Shown here: in pieces, positions 8,473-19,700 of the stretch
Layout: each line of letters begins with the position of its first letter
Numbering within the stretch: the first letter of the stretch is position 1
Assembly: GCA_947626915.1 (NCBI GenBank)
Contig: CANQUA010000030.1
Span: forward strand, 1-38,439
From: an uncultured Lachnospiraceae bacterium
GTDB lineage: Bacteria > Bacillota > Clostridia > Lachnospirales > Lachnospiraceae
DNA: 38,439 nt
Reading direction: 5' to 3'
Notes under the pieces: generated by a model
What the model was told of the DNA's origin: nothing
The model's database searches: none
What the model saw: the letters and a program-made list of their open reading frames with translations, nothing else
Translations under genes and position numbers: made by a program

Positions 8473-8740
8473 GGCTGGCAGGGCGGTTTTTCTCATTCAT
8501 CAAGCGGAACCCTTGCTGCATACAATCATCTGACGGCCGTTCTCTTCAATGGCCTGTTACCGCCCGGCAGCGTTTCGCGCGGCTGCCGCAAAGAGAAACC
8601 GACGTCCTGCTTTCACAGAAAACGGTTTTGCGGTAACTGCACGAGACGCGCCGTGACAAAACCAGCTTTGCAGCGGTCCCTTTACGGAAACGGCGTCCAC
8701 CGCCGATCCGGACGCCGGCAGGAAACGGACTCGCCGGTTC

Positions 8741-10444
8741 CTACGCGATCTCTCCCAGGTCAAATTGCTCCAGCCAGGCCTTCGCTTCCGCACAGACGCC
8801 CCGCAGGCAGGCCTCGTCGAAGGGGCTTTCCAGACCGGCGTTTTGCAGAAGCTCCGTGAACACCCGGCTGCCGCCCTGAGACGTATACGCCATGTAGCGC
8901 TCCCAGGCGGCCCTGCGGTCCTTCTGCAGAAGCGCCCAGAACTGCAGCGACACGGTCTGCGCCAGGCAGTAATCAATGTAATAGAACGGGCTGGAATAGA
9001 TGTGATGCTGCCGCTGCCAGCCCTCTCCGTCCGCGTAGAACGGAATCTCGCCGTCCAGTTTCATCCAGGGCATATAAATCCCCAGAAGCTCTTTCCAGAC
9101 GCCATGGCGCTCCGCAGGCGTCATTTCCGGCCGTTCAAACACAATATGCTGGAAATGGTCCACCATCGTCCCGTAGGGAATGAACGTCAGCGCCCCCGTC
9201 AGATGGCTGTAATAGAATTTGCGGGTATCCGGCCCGAAAAATCCCTCGGCCCACGGCCACGACATAAACTCCATGGACATGGAATGAACCTCGCAGGCCT
9301 CCATTCCCGGCCATATATAGGTGGACGGAATCCGGTTGCGGTTGACATAATACGCGAACGCATGGCCCGCCTCGTGGGTGACCACCTCCACATCATGCTG
9401 GGTGCCGTTGAAATTGGCGAAAATAAACGGAACGCCGTAGTCCGGCAGGCTGGTGCAGTAGCCGCCTCCCTTTTTGCCCTCGGTGCTCAATACGTCCAGA
9501 AGCTGATTGTCCAGCATCATCCGGAAGAACTCGCCCGTCTCCGGCGAAAGCTCTTTATAGAACTTCAGCCCATGAGCCAGGATCTCCTCCGGCGTTCCCA
9601 CGGGGCGCGGATTGCCGGAGCGGAACTGCAGCGCATTGTCGGCAAAGCTCATGGGGTATTCCTTGCCCAGGCGCTTCGCCTGCTCCTCGTAAATGGACGC
9701 GGCCACAGGCACCAGATATTTCTGCACCGCCAGGCGGAATTTCTCCACGTCCTCTTTCGTATAACATTCGCGGCCCATGCGGTAATAGGCCAGCGTCGTA
9801 AAGCCCTCGTACCCCAGCTTTTTGCCCATCCCGTCGCGCAGATGGACCAGCTGGTCATAGATCCGGTCGAGCTGCGCCTGGTTCTCCTTGTACCATTTTC
9901 CCTCGGCCTGCCAGGCAGCCAGACGGCGGGCGTCGTCTGCGTCCGTCTTGAACGGCGACATCTGGGACAGCGTATAAACGCCGCCCTCAAACGGAATCTG
10001 CGCCGACGCCAGGAGCTTTTCATACTCCTGCGTCAGATCGTTCTCCTTCTGCATATCCGGCACCAGCTCCGGCGAAAAGGACTTCAATGAAATCTCCTCC
10101 CGCAGAAACATCAGGCTTCCATACTCGGCCTCAAAATCGGCTCTGAACCGGCTCGCCAGCAATTCCTTCGCCCATGTCTGGGTATAGACTCCCAGCTCCG
10201 GCAGCGCGGCGTTCCAGAAATGAGACTCCTCATCATAGAACGTATCGCGGGTATCAATGGAATGGCGAATATACGCCAGCGACTCCTCCGTCGAAATATG
10301 AGCGTCCAGCGACTCCTTCTGCAAAAACGCTTCGCGGGCCTGCCCGTAATTTTCCGCCGTCTTCAGCCGGTCGATCAGGGTCTGATACTGTTTCTTCATC
10401 TCGTCCTTATCCGGACGGGTGTACTGCATCTCCGAAAATTTCAT
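8741..10444 (-). CDS. M3-family oligoendopeptidase (PepF-like zinc metallopeptidase)
   Basis: About 567 residues, a cytoplasmic zinc metallopeptidase of family M3B that trims short peptides. The zinc motif HEAGH is at residues 357-361. The third ligand is the Glu of ACEVHSMSMEF about 24 residues later, and the conserved substrate-binding tyrosines follow in the C-terminal part (YSSPFYYIDYCLAQ). There is no signal peptide. The frame has an earlier ATG at 10468, but AGGAGGAGG lies 6 bases before the ATG at 10444, so that start is used. It stands alone between the terminator of the giant surface gene and the SRP RNA gene. No clear terminator follows it. Confidence 0.93.
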   Translation of the reverse strand: MKFSEMQYTRPDKDEMKKQYQTLIDRLKTAENYGQAREAFLQKESLDAHISTEESLAYIRHSIDTRDTFYDEESHFWNAALPELGVYTQTWAKELLASRFRADFEAEYGSLMFLREEISLKSFSPELVPDMQKENDLTQEYEKLLASAQIPFEGGVYTLSQMSPFKTDADDARRLAAWQAEGKWYKENQAQLDRIYDQLVHLRDGMGKKLGYEGFTTLAYYRMGRECYTKEDVEKFRLAVQKYLVPVAASIYEEQAKRLGKEYPMSFADNALQFRSGNPRPVGTPEEILAHGLKFYKELSPETGEFFRMMLDNQLLDVLSTEGKKGGGYCTSLPDYGVPFIFANFNGTQHDVEVVTHEAGHAFAYYVNRNRIPSTYIWPGMEACEVHSMSMEFMSWPWAEGFFGPDTRKFYYSHLTGALTFIPYGTMVDHFQHIVFERPEMTPAERHGVWKELLGIYMPWMKLDGEIPFYADGEGWQRQHHIYSSPFYYIDYCLAQTVSLQFWALLQKDRRAAWERYMAYTSQGGSRVFTELLQNAGLESPFDEACLRGVCAEAKAWLEQFDLGEIA

Positions 10445-10527
10445 CGGAATCCTCCTCCTTTTACACACATCTGTGCCTCTTGTTCGCCGGATCCGCCGCC
10501 CGCTGCGGGCGGCAGACCGCCGTATTA

Positions 10528-10550
10528 ATTATAGTGTACTACGAAATATT
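10528..10550 (-). promoter_or_regulatory. Possible promoter of the M3 peptidase gene
   Basis: A perfect TATAAT (10528-10533, leftward) about 85 bases before the pepF-like ATG, in an AT-rich stretch. The -35 region (TTTGGA, 16 bases upstream) is poor, so only the -10 is well supported. Confidence 0.4.
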
Positions 10551-10603
10551 CCAAATTACAACCTTTTAAAATTCCGGGAAATCTGCGCCGCCGGGCGCAC
10601 GGC

Positions 10604-10646
10604 AAAAAGCAGTCCGCCCCACATTTCTGTGAAACGGACTGCTTTT
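10604..10646 (-). terminator. Strong rho-independent terminator after the giant LPKTG gene A
   Basis: Leftward AAAGCAGTCCG, a loop of about 18 bases, then CGGACTGCTTTTT. The stem is perfect, with a U-run on the leftward transcript and a weaker one on the other strand. It lies about 60 bases after the stop of giant gene A and separates it from the M3 peptidase gene. Confidence 0.9.
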
Positions 10647-10704
10647 ATCATAGGTTACCGTTTACCTGTCGATGCCTGTTTCCGGGCTGCCGGGATGGGG
10701 CCGA

Positions 10705-13700
10705 TCAATCTTCCTCATCGCGGCGTTTCTTAACGGCCGCGCCCATCGCGCCCAGAGCCGCCAGCAGGCCTAACAACGAACCTACCGCGCCCATATCGCC
10801 CGTCTTGGGCAGATCGCTAAGCGGAACTCCCTCATCGTCAATCTCCGCCATATGGTTCGACGGTGCCAGCGGTACCTCGGCATCAGAGATATCTACCAGC
10901 CAATCCTCCGGATCCGTTACATTCGCGGTCGGAAGCTCGACACTCGGCATGTCGGACAGCGGTACCGTTTCATCCTCGATGTTCTCCAGCAGTGTCTCCT
11001 GCTCCGCCTCAGCCGGGCTGCTCTCTTCACGCGGGTTCGCTGCCTCAGCCGGGTTCGGATTTACAGGCCCTGCCGGGGTCTGCGGCTCGTTCGGGGTCTG
11101 CGGTTCATTCGGGTTCTGCGGTTCGTTCGGATTCACCGGCTCATTCGGGTTCTCCGGTTCGCCAGGATTCTGCGGCTCGCCAGGATTCTGCGGTTCGTTC
11201 GGATTCTCCGGCTCGCCAGGATTCTGCGGTTCGTTCGGGTTCTCCGGTTCGCCAGGATTCTCCGGTTCGCCAGGATTCTGCGGCTCGTTCGGATTTTCCG
11301 GCTCACCAGGATTTGTGCCTACCGGATCTTCCTTTTCTCCCGGCTCTACCGGTACTTCCGGCTTATCAGGATCAGGACTCACGCCTGTCGCTGTCGCTAC
11401 ATTCACCACTTTACCCGCCAGGACATCTGCCTCGGTAACTACATAGGTCGCCGTAAATGTCTGCGATGCTCCGGGTGCAAGGCTCTCAATCGTCCATGCG
11501 TTCTCACCTGCGTTGCCCGTCAATTCATCCGTTACGACTATATCTGTAACCGTCAAATTGCCGTCGTTCTTTACAGTAATGCTGTAAGTAATCGTCTCGC
11601 CCGGCACATACGCTTCGCCGTTTGCCGGACTGCTTGTGGTCTCTTTGGTCACCGTTACATGGCCTGCTTTCGGCTCTACCGGTACTTCTTTCTCGCCCGG
11701 CTCTACCGGTACTTCCGGCTCTTCCGGATCAGGAGTCGTGCCGGTTACTGTCGCGACGTTCACTACCTTGCCCGCCAGGACATCCGCCTCTGTTACTACA
11801 TAGGTCGCCGTAAAGGTCTGCGACGCACCAGGTGCAAGCGAAGCTATCGGCCACGTATCTCCCGTCAATTCGTCTGTCACCGTAATATCCGTTACAGTCA
11901 AGTTGCCGTCGTTCTTTGCGGTAATGCTGTAAGTAACCGTCTCGCCCAGCACATACGCTTCGCCGTTTGCCGGACTGCTTGTGGTCTCTTTGGTCACCGT
12001 CACATGGCCTGCTTTCGGCTCTACCGGTACTTCTTTCTCGCCCGGCTCTACCGGTACTTCCGGCTCTTCCGGATCAGGAGTCGTGCCGGTTACTGTCGCG
12101 ACGTTCACTACCTTGCCCGCCAGGACATCCGCCTCTGTTACCACATAGGTCGCCGTAAAGGTCTGCGACGCACCAGGTGCAAGCGAAGCTATCGGCCACA
12201 TATCTCCCGTCAATTCGTCTGTTACCGTAATATCCGTTACGGTCAGGTTCCCGTCGTTCTTTGCGGTAATGCTGTAAGTAATCGTCTCGCCCAGCACATA
12301 CGCTTCGCCGTTCGCCGGACTGCTTGTGGTCTCTTTAGTCACCGTCACATGACCGTTCTTAACCACTGTATCCACAGCTGCCGTACCCGAATCTTCTACG
12401 CGGTTTCCATCCCTGTTGATACCCGTTGCCGTTGCCGTATTTGTTACTTTCCCGTTAAGAATATCGTTTTCCGTTACTGTATACGTGGTTGTAACAGTCG
12501 CCGCTTCGCCAGGCGCAAGCGTTCCCACATTCTGATCCAGTCCGGTTAATGGGTCGGTCACCCGAATATTGGTTACCGTCTCATTTCCGTTGTTTGTTAC
12601 CGTGATCGTGTAGGTAATTACATCGCCAACCGCTGCGTTTGCAGGCTTATCCGCAGTCTTCTCAACATGCAGGCTTGCCCTTGCTGTCTGTGTTGGCACA
12701 TCTGCCGTACCCGGAGTCACAGGCACATCCGGCTTATCCGGATCCGGGCTCTCTCCTGTCGCAACTGCGTTATTCACAACGTGTCCCCTGATAATATCGG
12801 CCTCTTTTACAACATAGCTTGTATTAAGCGTTCGGCTCTCACCAGGCGCCAGACTATTAATCGTCCACTCAGAATTAGTCAGTTTGTCGGTCACCACTAC
12901 GTTCGTAATTGTCAGGTTGCCGTCGTTCGTCACAGTAATGCTGTAGGTAATCGTCTCGCCCAGCGCATACGCATTGTCATTCGCCGGCTCGCTTGTGGTT
13001 TCCTTTTTAATAGTCAAATGGCCGTTCTTCTTAACTGTATATATCACCACACTGTACTGATCAGATTTTTTCTCGCCATCTACAGTCACTTCCGCTCTCG
13101 CAGTATTTACCACACCGCCTTTCAAAATATCGGCTTCCGTTACCGTATAAGACGTGTACTCCTCCCAAGTAGCACCAGGTGCAAGACTCTCAATCGACCA
13201 TTCGTCATTTGTCAGTTCATCTGTTACTTTAATTTCCGCAAGCGTAATATTACCAGTATTTTTTACTTTTATATGATACTCAACTGTACTGCCCAACTCA
13301 TAGCCCTGGTTAGTATGAAGTACCATTTTACTTACTTCCAAATCCGGTTTCTTCTCTTCTGTTGGAATCGGCTCCGGTTCCGGAGCCGGCGTCGGGCCTT
13401 CGCCTTCTACCGTCGCGGTATTCGTAAGCTCCGTCTGGTTGTCAATGTCGGCCTGCGTGATCTTGTACTCCGCTTTTACCGTTACGCTTTCGCCTACCGG
13501 AATCTCTCCAATCGTCGCCGTGCCGTTCGCATTCACCGTGTAGCCTTCGCCCGCCACGATCTTCGCTCCGGCCATTGTATCCGTCACTACTACGTCTTGC
13601 TGCGTCGTGTTTCCGGTATTCTTGACTACGATGTCAAATCTTGCTGTCTCTCCCACCTTGAACGCTCCATTTTGGCCTTTGCCACTATTGGTCAGCGTCT

Positions 13701-16700
13701 TGGTCGTCGTCAGGCCAGGATTCTTCTCTTCTGTCGGAATCTCTGCAGGGTCAGGATCCGGTGTCGTGCCTTCGCCTTTTACCGTCGCGGTATTCGTAAG
13801 CTCCGTCTGGTTGTCAATATCGGCCTGCGTGATCGTATACTCCGCCTTCACCGTTACACTCTCGCCTACCGGGATCTCTCCAATCGTCACCGTGCCGTCC
13901 ATATTCACCGTGTAGCCTTCGCCCGCCACGATCTTCGCTCCGCCCATCGTATCCGTCACTACTACATTTTTCTGCGTCGTGTTTCCGGTATTCCTGACTT
14001 CGATGTCAAACTCCGCCGTCTCTCCCGCCTTGAACGCTCCGTCTTTACCGCTTCCTTTATTGGTCAGCGTCTTGGTTGTTGTTAGACCAGGGGCTTTCGT
14101 CTCCTCAGGAATCGTAATCTCAGGCTCAGGATCCGGTTTTTCCCCATTATCACCCTCAACCAACGCAATATTCTTGAGTTCTGCATCACTGTCGATATCG
14201 GCCTGTGTTACCGTGTAGGTTGCTTTTACAACTACCTCCGCACCTGGTGCCAGCTCCGCGATCACCGCCTGGCTGGCTTCATTGATCGTATAGCCTGTGC
14301 CAGCTACAATCGTCGCTCCCTCCAGCTGTTCTGTCACTATTACATTGCTCTGTACCGTGTTACCGCTGTTTGTCACAGTGATGTCAAACTCCGCCGTCTC
14401 GCCCGCCTTGAACGCTCCGTCTTTGCCGCTTCCTTTATTGGTCAGCGTCTTGGTCGTCGTCAGACTCGGTTTCTTCTTTTCTGTCGTCACCGTTACACTT
14501 CCGCTTCCAGTCACTTCGCTGCCATCAGGATCTTTTCCGGTTACTTTAGCAGTATTAGTAATCGTACCCGCCTCTATGTCATCTACAGTTACTACATACG
14601 TCACTTCAACAACTTTCTCTTCTCCTGGAGCAAGGCCGCCAATTTTTTTGGACTCCGTACCGGTCAACTCATCCGTTACAGTTACATCCGTTAACGTCAC
14701 ATTGCCAGTATTTGTTACATGGATTCTATAAGTAATTTCTTTGCCTAACTCAAATCCATAATTTTTATTACCCAGGACGGTTTTCTTTACTGCCAGATGT
14801 GGATCCTTCTCCTCTGTATAAATCGTCGCCGTCCCTTCAGCCTCAACCTCAGCATTATCCGGCGCTTTACCAGTCGCAGTCGCCACATTCTCAACAGATC
14901 CGTTTAGGATATCCTCTTCAGTCACTTTATATTTCGTGGTAACCGTTTTTCTGGCCCCAGGAGCAAGCTCTCCAGTCCATATCGCTTCCTCCCCGTTCGT
15001 CAGAGGATCTTTTACCACAATATCCCGAATCGTCACATTACCGTTATTAGTCACAATAATTGTATAAGTGACCGTATCGCCTAACTTCACGTCTGTAAGA
15101 TGATTTTCGTCCGCAGCTTTCTCTACTACAAGCGACGGCCTCTTTACCGCTGGATGTGCATACACTGAACCAGCGCCTTTCACAGACTCACCATAACCGG
15201 TCTTGCCCGCTGCGCTTGCAGTATTTGTAATTTTGCCTACCCGAATATCATCTTCAGTTACAACATAAGAGTCTGTTTCCTTCGTAATAGCCTCTCCTGG
15301 TTTCAGTTTCTCAATATCCCATTTCTGATTCAGCATCGCATCTATCAGCTTTGTATCGAAAAGGGTCACATTACCAGTATTTTTAACTTCGATTACATAT
15401 GTTATCTTATCTCCCAGTTCATATGCCGTTTTGGGATCTTTCACTTTCTTCGTAACCGTCAAATGCGGCTCCGCGTCCTCTACCTGAGTTTCAACCTGGC
15501 TTTTCTTTGTCTCATACAAACCATTATGTTCAACCTCAAGTTTTGCCGTATTGATAAGCTTTCTGCCTTCGCCGTCCTGCGTTACGTCTTCTTCCCGCAC
15601 AATATAACCTGCCGTCAGAACAGCGATTCCACCGCTCGGGATCCTCAATGTATTACCGTCCAAAACCACTCCTTCAGAAGATGCAGCAGCGTCAACTTCC
15701 AGAGCACTCAATTCGCCGGTTCCGCCCTTAAAAGTATCGCTCAGGAATCCGCGGAGGTCAACCGTCCCTGAATTTGTTACAGTGATTTTGTACGTTAATT
15801 TCTCTCCAAACTTCGCCGTTTCAGCCTTTTCACCATCTTCATTAAACACTTCCTTTAAAAGCTCAAACTGCACATCAGCTTCTACCGTTGATATGGTCAC
15901 TTTTGCATTTTTCCTATTGGGCAGTTCCTTCGCCCACGCATATGCTACATTTGTGATTGTACCCTTTTCCACATCATCCGAAGTCACTGTGTATTCATAT
16001 GTAATTACAATCGTCTTCCCTGGCTCAAGTTTGTCAAATGTCAGGACATGACCGTCTCTGCTGTACGCCTGGCTTGCATTAATAAAACGACCATCAAATT
16101 TGGCATCTTCTACATGAATCTGCGTTAAATCTTCTATTCCTGTATTTGTAACAATAATCTGATAACGCACTATATTGCCAATCTGATAACCCTGATCGGT
16201 AATATTATTCAGCTCTTTGCTTATACTTAAACCATAACGCTCGCCATCGACCGGAATCGGCACAGGCATCGGCTGCACGTCTTGCCCATCTCCTTCGACA
16301 ATTGCGGAGTTCAGCAATCCGTCTTTATTTTCAGCAGCATTCTTAACATCTTCTGCAGTAATAGTATATTTTGCTTTTACCGTCACAGATGCGCTCGGCG
16401 CCAAATCTTTAATTACAGCAGTCCCATCCGCAAGTTCATATCCTTCTCCTTCTACAATCACAGCATCAGCATCAGTTGTACGATTAATAAGCAACTCAGA
16501 CACAGTTACTGTTTTTTGCGTCGTATTGCCGGTGTTCTCGACTACGATATCAAACTCTGCCGTCTCGCCTGCTTTAAACTTTTTCGTTGAACCATCCTCA
16601 TTCGTCCCGTTAGTCAGCGTCTTCGTCGCCGTCAGGCCAGAATCTTTCGCCTCTGTAGGAATCGGTACCGGTTCAGGACCGGTTACATCACCATTACCCT

Positions 16701-19700
16701 CTACCGTTGCAGTGTTCGCAAGTTTTGTCTGGTCATCAATGTCAGCCTGTGTGATCGTATACTCCGCCTTTACCGTTACGCTTTCGTTTATTGGAATCTC
16801 TTTAATCGTTGCCGTGCCATTCGCATCCACCTCATAGCCTTTGCCCGCCACGATCTTCGCTCCGGTCATTGTATCCTTCACTTCTACGTTATACTGCGTC
16901 GTATTTCCGGTGTTTTTGACTACAATATCAAATGTTGCTGTCTCGTCTGCTTTAAAGCCTTCTGGATCTGCCGGTTGATTCGTTAATGTCTTTTCAATTT
17001 CCAACTTTCCTTTTCCAGGCTCTATCATTACTTCTGCGCTAGCGCTTCCAGTCACAGATTTTTTTATTGTTCCAGCGACAGCCTCACCTGTAGCAGTTGC
17101 TGTGTTCGTTAACTTCTTATTGTTCCCGTCTGTCCCTAAATTTGCTTCTGTCACAGTATATTCAACAGTCACAGAAACTTTCTCTCCAGGTTCCAAACGC
17201 TCTATAACAGCATTACCGTCTTCATTTACAGTATAACCATTATCTGATACAACCTTCGCTTCATCTAACCCATCTGTTACTACAATATTTTCAATAGGCC
17301 AGCATCCCGGAATCAATTTTCCAAGTTTCCACAGCCCCTCATTCTTTACCGTGATCGTATATTGAATTGTCTCACCCAGTTTTTTCACGGCTTCTGCATT
17401 TACTGCTTTTTTGGACACTGATAAATCAGGCCACCATAAACTCCAAGTAGCTTTAAAAGCCAGATCTCCGTAGGTTCCTGCTTCAATAACTGTTTCTTGC
17501 TTATTATGAGCATTTCCGCTACTTTCGCTAACCCTGGTATCCGCATCCATTTCCCACCCATCGAACCTATAGCCATCCTTTGTAGGATTCTTAAGTGTGA
17601 TCGGGTTGTCAACCAGGTTATCTGCATAATATTCCTTAGGATTATCCGGTTCCGTACCACCATCCAGATCATACGTAATTGTAAACGGCGCTTTCACAAA
17701 AACAAAATCAACTACATTCGTCTCATTATTGCCGCTCAGCTCCAATATTTTCGAGGTCTCTTCCAATCGATAATTATGCATTGCCTGATCAGAGACAATC
17801 TTGCTATCGGCTATAACTGTAAAACTCGCAGCCGCTACTAACCGCGACGGCTCCACCCTTTTCTCAAAAGGTTCGCCATCTGTATTATCATGCCAATACC
17901 GAATCGTATATGTAACATTTGCCACTGCAGTATACGTAAATGTAATTACATTCTTTTCCGGATCAGAGCTAAGTGTTAATTCGTAGCTTAAGGGGGCCGG
18001 AATATATCCGTCTACTGGTTTCGCTTTTACAATAATCGTACTGCCGCTCTCGTAGCCGGGATATACTTCTTCCGCTAATGTTATTCCCCCATTACTAAAG
18101 GGGCTTCCATTTTCGTCTACATATCTAACTGTATAGCTGGTAGTTGTAACCTCTTCCCATTGAGCATAAACTGTCATGCTTTCGTCAATCGGATCCCGAC
18201 CGGTGAAAACATTTCCAGCCGCATCTTTCCAGCCAGTAAATATATAACCTTTCTGTGACTCAAGCTTCGGAGCGCCATTTTTCAGGCCGCTCCCCTTCGG
18301 AACACTCTGCTGCTCTATCGATGTGTTAAACTGCTCATCCTCAAAAGTTACAGTGACCATTTCTGTTGACCACTTGCCATAGAGCACCAACCCTTTCGGC
18401 ATCGTAGTAGTTTCATCAATTACCATCTGAGTTGTAAACTCTGGGTCAATATACCAGCCGTCAAAAGTTAAATTTGAATTTGCCTCTTCATTTACCAGCG
18501 GTTTAATATGCGCAGTGTATGGAACTTGCTGTGTTGTATCCTTCCCATTACCATTTACATTATATAATTTAAGTTCATACTTTTTACGGGTATAATAAAA
18601 TTTATTGTCTCCTTGCCATTCACCTCTATTATTACTATTAAACTTAACATTAGTTCGTTGATAATCACGATCATATCCATCAATCTCAAAGAATTCTTCA
18701 TCCTTTGTAGGAAAAGTAGTATAGCCACCAAAGAGGCCAGACTTTTTATCAGTATACGTAATATATGACATAAACTCTTTGAAATAACTATCTCTGTCCA
18801 AAAAAGCTCCCGCTGCCTCACTATCAACTTCAACAAAATAAGTCAACGTCTGCTTAATAGGACCTTCCGTATCTAAATATTCCACCACATCCTTATTTTC
18901 CCCTGGCATTTTAACTTGTGCCTGAGTATAAGATGAACCTGTCCATATCCAGCTTTTTTCATATCCAACCGTTTCTTTCCATTTTTGACGAATATCTGCT
19001 TCATATTTCGCGGTAAGCTCATAACTCTTCCCCTTAAAGCAGTTATTGTTATGTTGATGCGCTGTTTGCTTGCATGCGAGGCGTCCCAATACATAACATT
19101 GAGCTGTGTGCTCATGTTCATTCTCTCCACAACTCACCTCTTTAAAAGTGAGAGTATACTCATTCCGAGCATAATACACTGGAATAACCGTAGAGCCATC
19201 GCCCGCAACCGTTGCTCTCTCTGCACTTTCAAAAGTAAAATGCTGCGTATCAAAGCCACTTGGCGTCTTACTCGTTCTATCCGCAGTAACCTCTTCGCCT
19301 GTCAAAGCAGACATCTTTACGGAACCGGCATAAGAGTACTCGTCATCGTCTGCATTTTCAGTCATATAAACCAGCGTATAGTCTACAGAAACAGGCGCCC
19401 AGATTGCATAAACATGCACGCCCTCGCCGACGACATTAGCTGTATTCAATTCGACGCTCGTGATAGACGTGTCTCCGCCTTCTGTCATGCTCCATCCCTT
19501 AAATTCATAACCTTCCAGTTCAGGAACCTGACCTGCCGCAACAAGAGTCACACTTGTTCCAAACTTTCCCTGCGTCGGTTGTATATACGGTCCGACTGTC
19601 TCATCGACATCCGTCTCATAAAATACATAATACGTATTCGGAGTATATATAACCTCTATAACTATACCCGCGCCTTCGATCTTCTGCTGAACAATCTTTC

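Noticed and set aside
8242-8496. 84-codon open frame over the SRP RNA
   Set aside because: It overlaps the conserved SRP RNA and its promoter; the sequence is explained by the RNA gene.
11050-11330. Short regular repeats resembling a CRISPR array
   Set aside because: The periodic units encode the NPGEP/NPNEP spacer of giant protein A in frame; there are no unique spacers and no cas genes.
10852-14085. Long plus-strand open frames opposite giant gene A
   Set aside because: Repetitive Arg/Cys/Tyr-rich sequences that merely mirror the repeats of the giant gene; no ribosome binding site and no family features.
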